Source: Synergistaceae bacterium | GTDB taxonomy: Bacteria; Synergistota; Synergistia; Synergistales; Aminobacteriaceae | Reading direction: 5' to 3' | NCBI GenBank assembly: GCA_017540085.1 | Contig: JAFYBQ010000037.1 | Span: 62,001-126,000, forward strand | Length of the DNA stretch: 64,000 nt | Part shown: piece after piece, positions 1 through 9,317 of the stretch | How the letters are laid out: the number at the start of each line of letters is the position of its first letter | Numbering within the stretch: the stretch's first letter is position 1 | The notes under the pieces: model-generated | Databases searched by the model: none | What the model saw: the letters and a program-made list of their open reading frames with translations, nothing else | Told to the model about the DNA's origin: nothing | Program-made: the position numbers and the translations under genes

Positions 1-3000
1 GCCAGCCTGTAGCCCTTTCCGGCCTGTATGTGAAGATAAAGCGTCCGTGCTTGGCCGGGTCAGTCTCTTCTGTCTCATCAATTGACACGCAGCGCACTAC
101 GAATCCTTCAGGGATCGGGGACAGGTCAATGCTTACGGGCGCGGCGTAGTACCATTCTGTGTGCGAGTCCGGCCAGTCATACTCGAAAGGAGGCTTTGAC
201 ATATTCACAACTCTGTCGGGGCTGAGGAATATTACAGGGGGTGCGGTGTTGATTGTGATGTCCGTGCTTGCGCTGCTTGTCCAGTTTTCCGCGTAATTGT
301 ACATCGTGAAAACCGCGTTGTATGTCTCTTTAACGGGCTTTTTGGGCGTGAACGAAACTTTCAGGTGTATTCCGTGAATTTCGTGGACATCTTCCTCAAT
401 TTTTCCCGAAACATCAATGCTGAACGCCTGCAATACACTGTCAGGGGATATTGTCCATCCGCTGTAGGGTACATATGCATCCTCGCTGAGGGGATCGCCC
501 ATGTTGCCGACGATAATATCAGTCTCAGCCGATGAGCCGTATACTACATTTACAGGGTCAGGGCTGAAGTCGCCGGAGAAAAATATATCAGCCATCTGTG
601 ATTTCCACGTCAGATTGTAGACTGTCTTCCTGCCGTAGCCGTCTGTCGCTGTTATCCTCACGGAATAATCGCCCTCAAAGTATGCAGGTACGCTGACCGT
701 GAATGTAGCCTCGCTTCCTGTCGCTGTCATCGGCACAATGCTGACACCTTCAGGGACGGGATCAACTGACCATGTTACAGTGCCGTAAGCGTTTCCGGCA
801 TTGAGCGTTACGGATGATGAGCCGCCCTCAGAACCTGCCTTTATGACAAGCTCCCCGGAATCTGACGGAGTTATTCCGACATCGCCGGACATCCACGAAT
901 GAAGCGTGAGGGCTATATCCGTCGAGTTTCCGTAAACGTCTGTAACTCTCATCACTCCGCTGTAGTCTGCTGAAACCGCCGGGGACATCGAGAATGTTAT
1001 TGTCCCGCTGTCCGAATCTTTTTCCGCGCTGAAGTTAAATTCCTCATCAGGCACGGTAGAAGGAGTCATCTGCCTGATTTCCGCGTCTCTGTATGAGATA
1101 ACTTTCCGGGCTGTTCCTCCGAAAGGCGCAGAGAGCGACACAGCATAGTCCGACAAAATGACTGACGGGATTTCGACATTGACATATATCGTCATCGAGT
1201 CAACATTTCCGTTCACGTCCGTAACAATCATGTCAGCACTGTAGACTCCCGCCTGAATTTTCGCGGGCGTTGCATGAATTATGATTGTCCCGCCGGGCGT
1301 GTCGCCGCTTGCCGGGATTACGTCAGCCGAGAGGATAACATCAGCAGAAATATCCGGGAGGAACTCTATTCCGCCGTCTATTATATTCTGCCCGCTGTAA
1401 CTCACAGTGAGATCCGCACTTGATTCAACGTCAACGCTAATCCTGTTTCCGTTAGGGGCGAAAAGCTCTATCACTGGCACAGGTTCAACCGTCCACGAAA
1501 TAGCGTAAACTGTCCCCTGCCTTCCCGACCCATCGCGAGCCTGAAGCAACGCCGTGTAGCTCCCTATTTCGCCGTGTGAGGTGTCAATCGTGAATGTTGC
1601 AGTGTTTCCCGTGCCTGACACAGGGCTTATCATCGACACGTTATCGCCGGTGATTTCCCACGTTACATCGCCTGCGGTGTTCCCAATGTTGAGCGTGAAT
1701 GTTCCTGCCTGCCCCTGTATGAACGTTATATCTTGGGCTGTGTCGCCTGAAGCGGCGGGGGTAATTGAGATTTCGCCGGGCTGTGTGCTGACGTTTACGG
1801 TGATTCTAACTTCTGCGATTTTGCCGTTCACGTCTATTACGGTCATGGGAATGTCTAGGGTGCCTTCTTCCGCCTCAACTGAAGCTGTTATGCTGACGGT
1901 GATTTTTCCGCTCCTCTCATCCGCCGGGGTTACTGTGGGCGTAAGAGTAAGCCCTGAGATTCCCGGGGGGAATATCGGATCTCCTGAGACGGCCGCTTTT
2001 GCGTATGTGAATGATACTTCGGAGCTTTCGCCGCCGCGTATTAGGCTGACCGAATCCGAGTACTTGTCGAGAGATATTGCCGGGATTACGACATTTACGG
2101 TGATTATTGCCGCCGAGGTGTTTCCGTTCTCATCCCTTACTGACATTGTTACGGCGTAGTAGCCTTCCTGAGCGGCTGAGTCGGCATAGGCTGTTACTGT
2201 GATTTTTCCGCTTGGGACTGCGCTCTCGTCTTGTGAGGCTGACGGCACAGCGGTGAAGGTAACGCCCTCAACAGCCGGGGAAAAAGTGATGTTTCCCGCT
2301 CCGCTGTCAATGTCAAACTCGCTGTAGCTGAATACCGCGTCCGCGCTTGACTGGATTTCAACGTTCAGCATTATTTCTGACGGGTCAATGACAATTTTCG
2401 GCACCGGGTGAAATGTTACGTCCCACGCCAGAGTCGCGCCGTTCTGGTAAATGTCATCGAGGGACTGCGCGTCATCTTCCGGCGGAATTGGCGATGGGGA
2501 CAAAAATATTCGCACTGTGCCTTTCTCGCCGTCTTGAGGGTTCGCGCCCTGCTTGAAGAATATTCTGAGAGTCTTGGCTAATGGTATAGTGTCAGTGCTT
2601 TCTGTGTATTCAAGCGAGGGATTCTCGGCTGTGTCGGCGTACTTGAATGTTTTGTTGTACTGGACTTCCTGAACATCATAATCAAGCCAGTATGGGAGGC
2701 TTATATTGTCGTCATCCGAGATAACATAATTTTTGCCTGACCCTGACGGAGCAGCGCGGCATTCAAGCTCGGCAAGGACGTACAAATCTTTTGACCTCTC
2801 AGCCTCCCAGAGGAAATCGCCAGTGTTAGGGTTTACGGCCTCTACAAACTCAGTGGCCCAGCTCTGCGGGAAGGTGATTGAAACGCTGTAATTCTCATTC
2901 GGCGCGTCTCTGCTCTCAACTGCTGAGACATCAATCGATACCATATCCGTGAAAAGTCCGAGCTGTGATGTGTCCTCTTCAACGCTGATGATGAGTCCTG

Positions 3001-3523
3001 AAGTTTTCACATGCGTTTGCTGATTCTCGTAGACATCAGCGTCAGCGGCAATTTCTCCGGGGACAGTAAGAATATTGCCGTCCTCATCAGACAGAGGCAT
3101 TCCGGCGGAGTCATAACCTGCGGGGACATCACACGACAGGCGGGCGATTACGTGAATCGTATAATTGTTCAGGCCGTCGCTGTCTCTGTAGGGGGCATCG
3201 CCGCTCTTGACTCTTGTCATCCTTGAGTCATAGTCGGGAAGCACTCCGCTGAAGACAACCTCATTCCCTCTGATTTCGCACTTCAGCCAGTCATACGAGG
3301 GATAAATTTCCCATAATATCGGCCTTGGAGTCTCGCCTTCCGGCCATGTCTCAGCGTATACAACCTGATAATAGTTGTAGCCCTCGACAGTCGGCGGGGT
3401 AATGTCTGAGCTTGACACGATAAAGGCATCTACATCATCAGACGTAAAGACCGCGAAAGCCGAACTAGCCGTGAGAAAAATCACAGCAAGCGAGAGAAAA
3501 AGCACTCTCAATTTTCCGCGCAA
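1..3523 (-). CDS. Large secreted Ig-like repeat surface protein (3' end outside window)
   Basis: The minus-strand frame stays open from a TTG at 3523 to the window edge, giving at least 1174 residues. The TTG lies 7 bases after GGAGGA. The N-terminus (MRGKLRVLFLSLAVIFLTAS, then SAFA) is a clear signal peptide. Most of the protein consists of Ig/cadherin-like repeats of roughly 90-110 residues, each ending in a pattern such as YxVxMxVxDxNGN followed by a V/I-rich strand; I can see at least six. The family suggests a cell-surface or secreted role, but no catalytic motif was seen and the C-terminal anchor lies outside the window. Plus-strand open frames here are shadows. High confidence in the gene, low in any specific function. 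Confidence 0.85.
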   Translation of the reverse strand, partial: MRGKLRVLFLSLAVIFLTASSAFAVFTSDDVDAFIVSSSDITPPTVEGYNYYQVVYAETWPEGETPRPILWEIYPSYDWLKCEIRGNEVVFSGVLPDYDSRMTRVKSGDAPYRDSDGLNNYTIHVIARLSCDVPAGYDSAGMPLSDEDGNILTVPGEIAADADVYENQQTHVKTSGLIISVEEDTSQLGLFTDMVSIDVSAVESRDAPNENYSVSITFPQSWATEFVEAVNPNTGDFLWEAERSKDLYVLAELECRAAPSGSGKNYVISDDDNISLPYWLDYDVQEVQYNKTFKYADTAENPSLEYTESTDTIPLAKTLRIFFKQGANPQDGEKGTVRIFLSPSPIPPEDDAQSLDDIYQNGATLAWDVTFHPVPKIVIDPSEIMLNVEIQSSADAVFSYSEFDIDSGAGNITFSPAVEGVTFTAVPSASQDESAVPSGKITVTAYADSAAQEGYYAVTMSVRDENGNTSAAIITVNVVIPAISLDKYSDSVSLIRGGESSEVSFTYAKAAVSGDPIFPPGISGLTLTPTVTPADERSGKITVSITASVEAEEGTLDIPMTVIDVNGKIAEVRITVNVSTQPGEISITPAASGDTAQDITFIQGQAGTFTLNIGNTAGDVTWEITGDNVSMISPVSGTGNTATFTIDTSHGEIGSYTALLQARDGSGRQGTVYAISWTVEPVPVIELFAPNGNRISVDVESSADLTVSYSGQNIIDGGIEFLPDISADVILSADVIPASGDTPGGTIIIHATPAKIQAGVYSADMIVTDVNGNVDSMTIYVNVEIPSVILSDYAVSLSAPFGGTARKVISYRDAEIRQMTPSTVPDEEFNFSAEKDSDSGTITFSMSPAVSADYSGVMRVTDVYGNSTDIALTLHSWMSGDVGITPSDSGELVIKAGSEGGSSSVTLNAGNAYGTVTWSVDPVPEGVSIVPMTATGSEATFTVSVPAYFEGDYSVRITATDGYGRKTVYNLTWKSQMADIFFSGDFSPDPVNVVYGSSAETDIIVGNMGDPLSEDAYVPYSGWTISPDSVLQAFSIDVSGKIEEDVHEIHGIHLKVSFTPKKPVKETYNAVFTMYNYAENWTSSASTDITINTAPPVIFLSPDRVVNMSKPPFEYDWPDSHTEWYYAAPVSIDLSPIPEGFVVRCVSIDETEETDPAKHGRFIFTYRPERATGW

Positions 3524-3664
3524 AATAAATTCCTCCTTCCAAAAAATGAAACCGTTAATACTAAAGCCCCTGCCGTTATACTTTTAACGGAGCGGCAAAC
3601 CTTGAAGCACGCCACATGAATACGCCGCAATTATACATGTTTCACGAAAGGAGAATGAAGAGTC

Positions 3665-4828
3665 ATATTCACAGGAATTATTGCCGAGTTCAATCCATTG
3701 CATGAAGGCCACGAGTCATTGATGAGATTCGCGAACGGCCTCCCGGATTCTGGAGGGGTAATAGTGATTTTGTCGTCAAATTTCACGCAGAGGGGCGAGC
3801 CTTCATTCACCGACAAATTCAGCCGGGCATATACAGCGGTAAGAGCCGGGGCTGATGTTGTGATAGAGCTTCCGTTTCTGTACGCCTGTTCCGCGGGTCA
3901 GGACTTTGCGCGGGGTGCGGTGAACATAATCGGGCGGCTTGGGTGCGTTTCGCGTATTGCGTTCGGGATGGAGAACCCCGAATTTGACGCGGGGATTTTT
4001 CGTGAAATCGCGGGAATTATGGCGAATGAGCCGGAGTCATACCGGGAAATTCTGCGGCGGGAAATTGGGCGGGGTGCGTCATTCGCCAAGGCCGTATCAA
4101 TTGCGCTTGATGAGTTTTCGGGAGTGCCGGGGGCGGGAGACTTTATCACTAAGCCGAATAATTCGCTCGCTGTCTCGTACATGGCCGGGATTCTGCGCGG
4201 GGGCTATGATATTCAGGCAATCCCCTTCAGGCGCAGGGAGGGTGTCAAAAGCCGGGCAATCCGTGAAAATCTTGCGGGGAACGCTCACATGTTGCCGGAA
4301 TATTCGCGGGAAGCTGCCGACATTGCCGGGCGTGAGGGGAGAGTCTCAGACGCGGGAAAATTGTGGCCGATATTGCAGGGAATATTCATACGGTCAGAAG
4401 CTGAAGACCTGCGCGGGATTCACGGAGTCGATGAGGGGATAGAGGGATTATTTCTGCGTCATTGGCGGGAATCTTCCGGGCTTGATGACTTTATCGGGCG
4501 ATGCGTCTGCGCCAGGTACACGCGGAGCCACATACGAAGGCGGCTGATATATATTCTTCTGGGACTGAGGCGCGGCACGGTCATGAAGGCGGTGAAAGGT
4601 GATGTGCCTTACGCGAGGGTGCTGGCGTTTACGGAGAAGGGGCGCGGGATTCTGAGAATGTGCCGTAAGATTTCACGCATACCAATAATAACGAGGCTGA
4701 AAGATTCGGAAGGGCTGACGGGGAAATATTTTTCTGAGACTGAGCGGAGAGCCTCGCAATTATATGAGCTGACATTAAACAGTCCAGACATGACCCGCGA
4801 ATCTCATAAAGTGCTACAATTCCCATAA
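3665..4828 (+). CDS. tmcAL: TmcAL-like tRNA(Met) cytidine acetate ligase (HIGH nucleotidyltransferase), start uncertain
   Basis: The protein matches the HIGH-type nucleotidyltransferase family (formerly DUF795), whose characterised member acetylates the wobble cytidine of elongator tRNA-Met using acetate and ATP. The N-terminal motif TGIIAEFNPLHEGH contains the HxGH nucleotide-binding signature (HEGH). Length, about 385 residues, is normal. The start is odd. In this frame the nearest standard start is TTG 3698, which would remove the conserved GIIAEFNP strand. The next upstream codons are ATA 3665 and GTC 3662, with a TGA at 3656. An ATG at 3655 sits directly after AAAGGAGA but is out of frame by one base. 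I give ATA 3665 as the minimum that keeps the motif. Either a non-canonical start or a one-base insertion near 3659-3661 is likely. Confidence 0.8.
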   Translation: MFTGIIAEFNPLHEGHESLMRFANGLPDSGGVIVILSSNFTQRGEPSFTDKFSRAYTAVRAGADVVIELPFLYACSAGQDFARGAVNIIGRLGCVSRIAFGMENPEFDAGIFREIAGIMANEPESYREILRREIGRGASFAKAVSIALDEFSGVPGAGDFITKPNNSLAVSYMAGILRGGYDIQAIPFRRREGVKSRAIRENLAGNAHMLPEYSREAADIAGREGRVSDAGKLWPILQGIFIRSEAEDLRGIHGVDEGIEGLFLRHWRESSGLDDFIGRCVCARYTRSHIRRRLIYILLGLRRGTVMKAVKGDVPYARVLAFTEKGRGILRMCRKISRIPIITRLKDSEGLTGKYFSETERRASQLYELTLNSPDMTRESHKVLQFP

Positions 4829-4927
4829 ATTTTTTCACAGGAGGTATAGCTAGACAGCCAAATAATATGAACATGTGAAATAAAGTGTCCTGAAAAGCAC
4901 GGTTGACAAAAGGCTAAAGGAGGAATA

Positions 4928-5148
4928 ATCTGCTACGTAATGTCAGGTGCTGGACAGGCATCACAAAATCCATAGAAATATGGCTACCTCCGGCTAGGGG
5001 GGAAGTTAAAGCCTCTGGACTGCCGTACAAACTCAAGTAGCAGGAAACATCGCGAACGAGGGCAGGAAATGTCGCAGAAATGCGGAAAGAACGAGGAAAA
5101 CTCGAAAGAGTGTATACAGCACAAAATTACACTTTTTACGTAGCAGAT
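4928..5148 (+). ncRNA. Candidate structured RNA closed by a 12-bp helix
   Basis: The 330-base gap between tmcAL and the DUF5693 gene is not empty. ATCTGCTACGTA (4928-4939) pairs perfectly with TACGTAGCAGAT (5137-5148). Enclosed are CCATA-gaaa-TATGG (4970-4983), CGCA-gaaa-TGCG (5073-5084), CGAG-gaaaa-CTCG (5092-5104), GGTGC/GCATC (4946-4962), CCTCC/GGGGG (4987-5001), possible CTGCC/GGCAG (5020-5024 with 5061-5065), and AGTGTA/TACACT followed by a U-run (5109-5137). Repeated GAAA-capped stems point to a folded RNA. About 220 nt and a multi-helix domain resemble large bacterial ncRNAs such as the raiA motif, but I cannot assign a family. Caveats: TTGACA (4903-4908) and TAATCT (4926-4931) at 17-bp spacing could start transcription inside the closing helix. 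The ends could also be read as terminal inverted repeats of a small MITE, though no target duplication is evident. Confidence 0.55.
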
Positions 5149-5158
5149 ATTCTATTTG

Positions 5159-7018
5159 ATGACACGAAAAATTTTCACAGCGGTGCTTCTTGCCCTCACG
5201 TTATTATGCGCGTGCTACGGACTTTACCCGCGTATTGTGCTTGAGTCGGCAAACAACAGCGTAGCAATAATAGCTGACTACCGGGAAATAACAGCCCTTG
5301 CGAAAAATTCAGGGCTTGGCGTTGACAAGGCAATATCAATCCTCAAGAATAACGGCCTCGCGGGACTCATGGTAAGCGAGCTTACTGGCGACAGCGTTAC
5401 TCACGGCATCGGCCATGCTGAAATGAAATCGGCGGGCGACAATCCCGGCAGCACAGAGGGTACAATCATCACAATAAAGCCCTTCAGCGAACATAAAGCA
5501 CTCCTCAGCGAATGGCTGCGGGCGAGATTTGGACTCTCAGAGGACAAGCGCGGGCCTATACTCCTCACAATGCCGGCCAACATGATAAAGAACTCAGGAA
5601 TTATCCCGGACATTGACGGACTAGAAGCCGCAAAGAAAGCCGGACTCAAAATATATTACCGCCCTGCGCCGTCGCCCGGCCACCTTTCCGACAAAGCCGC
5701 ATTAATGTTACGGAAGGTTCACGAAAAGTATCATGTTGATGTCTTTACGCCCGCAGGGGAATACGTTTCAGGCTACCCGGATGTTAGCGCGATGGCAGAC
5801 ACCGCCAACGGACTCCGAATCCCAGTCGCAAAAGTAGAGTTCTCAAAGCAGGCGGGAGAACCTCAGCTCAACGAGAGAATATCACCCAACATACTATCAC
5901 TGCACAGCGTAACAAACGAGGAAATGACATCACGGAGACTCACACGCGCCGCCCTGCGGGAAAGGATGATACGCGCCGCCGTTGAACGCTCCGTAAGATT
6001 ATTGCTATACCGCACCGCCCCTATGAACACAGCAAATTTCAAGTTCGCGGACTACACAGAGGAGATCCGCCTTCTTGCTGACTCCCTGAAAGCGCACGGC
6101 TTCAATCTCGCGTGGCCTGATACTGTATATACGCGGGAAAATTTACGGCCTAACATTTTCGCGGCTATGGCAATGTCGGCGGTGTTAGTGTTCTGCGCGT
6201 ACTGCTATCTTGTGAGAATGGGAATGACTGACGGAATGAAGCCGCAAATCTTCTTCAGCGTGTCGGGCGTAATACTCGCTGTGCTGATTCTGAAGGTGTC
6301 AATCATAGCGAGACTCGCCGGGGCATTTACCGCGCCAATGATAGCGGCTGAAGGCTCACTGCTTGCGATGGACGACTCAAAAAGCCGGCGGATAATTCCC
6401 GGTTTCATTTTCGTGATAATCGGGGGGCTTGCTCTAGCGTCATTCTTCAGCACAACGGACTACATGATGAGGCTGAAAGCGTTTTCCGGCGTGAAGCTGA
6501 CACTGTTATTGCCTCCTGTACTAGTATTGCTTCATGACCTAAAGCGGAGAATACACCCTGAGTCGCTTGTTGAATTTCTTTCTCGGCCTCCCCTATGGGG
6601 TGAAATAATGCTTTACGGGGCATTGCTGGGTGCGATAGCGTTCGCGATATTCAGAAGCGACAACGTAGCGAACATTTCCGGCATTGAGACAAGACTCCGC
6701 GAGGGCCTCGAACATTTATTGATTGCCCGGCCCAGGACTCGCGAGGTTCTTGTGGGCTACCCGTCATTATTGCTGTGGGCATTCCTTGCGCGGAACGGAT
6801 ATTTTTCGCGCTACCGTGAAATATTCAGGATAGGGGCGGTATTGGGCTTCTCGTCAGTCATCAACAGCTTCTGCCATTTCCACACGCCTATGATGTTAAT
6901 ACTGCTGCGGGAGTTTAACGGCTTGTGGACGGGATTATTTGCGGGGCTTTTGATTGTGTGCGTGATAAAGTTTGTCGTGATACCTGTATTTAGGCTGATA
7001 CGGCCTGTAATAAGCTGA
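5159..7018 (+). CDS. DUF5693 family multi-pass membrane protein
   Basis: About 619 residues. An N-terminal signal anchor (MTRKIFTAVLLALTLLCACY) is followed by a roughly 300-residue soluble domain predicted outside the membrane, then about eight hydrophobic helices from residue 325 to the end. I recognise this as the DUF5693 arrangement, which often lies directly upstream of csaB, as here; its biochemical role is unknown. The gene overlaps csaB by TGATG (stop 7016-7018, start 7018), so coupled translation is likely. No Shine-Dalgarno sequence is visible before ATG 5159: the 3' strand of the structured RNA's closing helix ends only 10 bases upstream. That RNA could therefore control this operon. 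Confidence 0.8.
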   Translation: MTRKIFTAVLLALTLLCACYGLYPRIVLESANNSVAIIADYREITALAKNSGLGVDKAISILKNNGLAGLMVSELTGDSVTHGIGHAEMKSAGDNPGSTEGTIITIKPFSEHKALLSEWLRARFGLSEDKRGPILLTMPANMIKNSGIIPDIDGLEAAKKAGLKIYYRPAPSPGHLSDKAALMLRKVHEKYHVDVFTPAGEYVSGYPDVSAMADTANGLRIPVAKVEFSKQAGEPQLNERISPNILSLHSVTNEEMTSRRLTRAALRERMIRAAVERSVRLLLYRTAPMNTANFKFADYTEEIRLLADSLKAHGFNLAWPDTVYTRENLRPNIFAAMAMSAVLVFCAYCYLVRMGMTDGMKPQIFFSVSGVILAVLILKVSIIARLAGAFTAPMIAAEGSLLAMDDSKSRRIIPGFIFVIIGGLALASFFSTTDYMMRLKAFSGVKLTLLLPPVLVLLHDLKRRIHPESLVEFLSRPPLWGEIMLYGALLGAIAFAIFRSDNVANISGIETRLREGLEHLLIARPRTREVLVGYPSLLLWAFLARNGYFSRYREIFRIGAVLGFSSVINSFCHFHTPMMLILLREFNGLWTGLFAGLLIVCVIKFVVIPVFRLIRPVIS

Positions 7019-7971
7019 TGAGGCGTTACGGCGCGGCGTTAATCGGGTATTACGGCTTTGGGAATCTCGGCGATGAGCTGCTGCTGAAGGCGTGTATTGA
7101 CATTCTGACTCATTGCGGGCTTCCCCTGAGCCGGATTGTGATTCTGTCTGCTGACCCTGAAAAAACCTCGCGTGAGTTCGGAGTCGCTTCCGTCAACCGC
7201 TGGAGCTTTCGTGAAGTTTGGCGGGCGTTCCGAGACTCTGAGCGTGTTATATTCGGCGGAGGGGGAATATTTCAGGACAGGACGAGCGTCAAATCATGCG
7301 CGTGGTACTGGGCTGTTGTCCGTCTTGCGCGGATGATGGGCGCAAAAGTTTTCGCTGTCGGTCAGTCAGTCGGGCCGCTGAAGTCGGGAATGTCCCGGAT
7401 TCTTTCGAGCAACGCGCTGAAGTCATGCAACATTCTTCACGTGAGGGACGAAAAATCATTGAGGCTTGCGGAGAGTCTCGGCTGTAAAAATATCATTCGC
7501 GGCTGTGATTTAGTGATGACGCTGAAGCCTGAGAGCCTGAAACATGCCACAGTGCCCGGAAAAATGCTCGTGAATCTCCGGCCATGTCCTGAGCTTGAAC
7601 GTTACGCGGAAATTCTGCGCCCTAAAATCACATCGGGGGAAACTGTCGGAGTCGCGCTGTCCCCTGAAGATGAGTCCGCGCTTTGTGTGCTGGGACTGCG
7701 TGAGATTGTGAGGGTTCATTCATTCCGGGAGGCTGAGTCGCTGTGGCGGACGGCGGAGACTGCGGCGGGAATGCGTCTTCATTTCGGTGTATTGTCGCGG
7801 ATATTCAGAGTCCCGGCTGTAATGATGCCATATGACATTAAGGTGAATGAATTTGCGGGGCAGTCCAGGATTCCGTGTATCTCGGATGAATGGATTGACC
7901 CGGTAATGCCCCGTGAGATTCCCGGAAGTATTGATGATGTTGCTGATGTGTTCCGGGAAATTATGAGTTAG
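7018..7971 (+). CDS. csaB: Polysaccharide pyruvyl transferase CsaB
   Basis: The protein carries family hallmarks: an N-terminal GYYGFGNLGDELLL nucleotide-sugar-binding motif, FGGGGIFQD near residue 80, VGQSVGP near residue 120, and a C-terminal AAGMRLHFGVLSRIF region with the conserved MRxH. CsaB enzymes transfer pyruvate from phosphoenolpyruvate onto ManNAc-containing wall polymers, making the ligand for SLH-domain proteins. That function is inferred from the family; no SLH protein is visible here. Length (317 residues) is slightly short but complete. It is coupled to the DUF5693 gene and ends convergently with a 4-base overlap against the next minus-strand gene. Confidence 0.88.
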   Translation: MRRYGAALIGYYGFGNLGDELLLKACIDILTHCGLPLSRIVILSADPEKTSREFGVASVNRWSFREVWRAFRDSERVIFGGGGIFQDRTSVKSCAWYWAVVRLARMMGAKVFAVGQSVGPLKSGMSRILSSNALKSCNILHVRDEKSLRLAESLGCKNIIRGCDLVMTLKPESLKHATVPGKMLVNLRPCPELERYAEILRPKITSGETVGVALSPEDESALCVLGLREIVRVHSFREAESLWRTAETAAGMRLHFGVLSRIFRVPAVMMPYDIKVNEFAGQSRIPCISDEWIDPVMPREIPGSIDDVADVFREIMS

Positions 7972-8372
7972 TCTGCCGAAATTCTGAGGGTTACGCCGGG
8001 CTTGTCGAGTATTTCAGCGAGTCCGGCTTCTGTTTTTCCTGTTATCCTTCCGAGACGTGTATATGCCCACGAGTTAGAGCCGTGAAATATGACGATCTGA
8101 TTCCCGGAGTAAAGCACAATATCCCCCGCCCTTGTCGTTATGTGAGTGTCATTGCGGGGAAGACTCCTGCCCAGACTCCCGACCTGCTCAAATCCCCCGT
8201 AAGCAGACATCTTGACGGTGAGGGGCGCAAGGCTCTTCAGGGCTTCAACGCTCGCATTGTCTTCCCATTCGACAGGAACATTCACGCCGTCAACAGAAAT
8301 CTTCATGGCCGAGTCCGCAAAACACGGAGCCGCCCACAGAATCATTACCGCAAGAAATATTACCGCCTTCAT
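7968..8372 (-). CDS. Secreted cyclophilin-like fold protein
   Basis: 134 residues with a signal peptide (MKAVIFLAVMILWAAPCFA). The mature part resembles the small cyclophilin-like family: MKISVDGVNVPVEWEDN, then GSLGRSLPRNDTHITTRAGD and a C-terminal YTRLGRITGK. Members usually bind small ligands or have no assigned activity. The gene is last in the minus-strand murE-murF-mraY run, 15 bases after mraY, so it is probably co-transcribed. A role in the envelope is a guess from location only. Confidence 0.72.
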   Translation of the reverse strand: MKAVIFLAVMILWAAPCFADSAMKISVDGVNVPVEWEDNASVEALKSLAPLTVKMSAYGGFEQVGSLGRSLPRNDTHITTRAGDIVLYSGNQIVIFHGSNSWAYTRLGRITGKTEAGLAEILDKPGVTLRISAD

Positions 8373-8387
8373 TTTTCCGCCTCCAAA

Positions 8388-9317
8388 TCATAATGACATA
8401 AGCAGAAGGGCAAGCATTACCCCTCCGACAGAGTGAACGAGCCAGAATCGGACTGTTACAGCCGTCTCATCAAGTCCCTTTTTCTGATAGTGATGGTGAA
8501 GCGGTGCCATGAGGAAAATTTTTCGTCCCAGTTTCCGAATCGTGAATATCTGAATGGCCGAGCTTAACATCTCAATGATGAATATAAACCCCGCCGGAAT
8601 TACAGCCAGTGTCCGCCCGTTTATGACGCACATAGCCGCCAATGCACCGCCGAGAAAGTGAGAGCCGGTATCACCCATGAAGGTTTTTGCCGGCCTCGTG
8701 TTGAAGAGCATGAATCCCGCCGTCATTCCGAAAAGCTGAACCATCACCCGCGAATTGAAGCCCCCTGCAGGAATCACGATCATCATCACCGCAAGCGAAA
8801 TCAGGAAACTTCCCGCCGCGAGTCCGTCAAGACCGTCCGTAATGTTCACCGCGTTGATTGTCCCGGCTGTAACGAGAAATGACACGGGAATCACAATCCA
8901 CGCATACCCGTCAAACATTCCTGGCCACAGTCCCAATTTCCCGCGCAGGAATACGGCCATGACCCACAAAGCGCAAAGCACAAGCTGTAATCCCAGTTTC
9001 GACAGGCTCGAAAATCCCTCGCTTGTGTGGGAGCGGAACTTCTTCCAGTCGTCAGCAAAACCTATAAGCCCGCTCAATATCGGGAGGCTCCAGAATATTA
9101 GACCGTCAGCAGAAAAATCCATCATCAGCGCAAGGACTCCCAGTAACAGAAAAATCACTCCGCCCATTGAAGGAGTCGCGGCTTTGATTTCGCTGTCGAT
9201 GTTCACGCCGTACCATTTCTGAATCTGCGTCAGGTGAATTTTCCGCTGGCACTTTATCCAGAAATATTGAAGTATCACGCTCAGTGTGAAGAATGTTACC
9301 GCCGCAAAGAAATTCAT
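8388..9317 (-). CDS. mraY: Phospho-N-acetylmuramoyl-pentapeptide transferase MraY
   Basis: Multi-pass membrane enzyme that transfers phospho-MurNAc-pentapeptide to undecaprenyl phosphate, forming lipid I. Visible signatures are TPSMGGVIFLL near the N-terminus, GFADDWKKF (catalytic aspartates), NAVNITDGLDGLAAG, FMGDTGSHFLGG, and a C-terminal APLHHHYQKKG. About ten hydrophobic segments fit the family; 309 residues is on the short side (usual about 320-360). The start ATG overlaps the murF stop by four bases. Confidence 0.95.
   Translation of the reverse strand: MNFFAAVTFFTLSVILQYFWIKCQRKIHLTQIQKWYGVNIDSEIKAATPSMGGVIFLLLGVLALMMDFSADGLIFWSLPILSGLIGFADDWKKFRSHTSEGFSSLSKLGLQLVLCALWVMAVFLRGKLGLWPGMFDGYAWIVIPVSFLVTAGTINAVNITDGLDGLAAGSFLISLAVMMIVIPAGGFNSRVMVQLFGMTAGFMLFNTRPAKTFMGDTGSHFLGGALAAMCVINGRTLAVIPAGFIFIIEMLSSAIQIFTIRKLGRKIFLMAPLHHHYQKKGLDETAVTVRFWLVHSVGGVMLALLLMSL

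Noticed and set aside
1581-2159. 192-residue plus-strand open frame
   Set aside because: It lies opposite the continuous Ig-like repeat gene and has no ribosome site or domain.
3939-4442. 167-residue plus-strand open frame inside tmcAL
   Set aside because: Out-of-frame shadow of a GC-rich gene; the tmcAL frame has the conserved motifs.
4928-5148. Simple MITE flanked by 12-bp terminal inverted repeats
   Set aside because: No target duplication visible and internal GAAA-loop hairpins fit an RNA fold better; still kept as an alternative.
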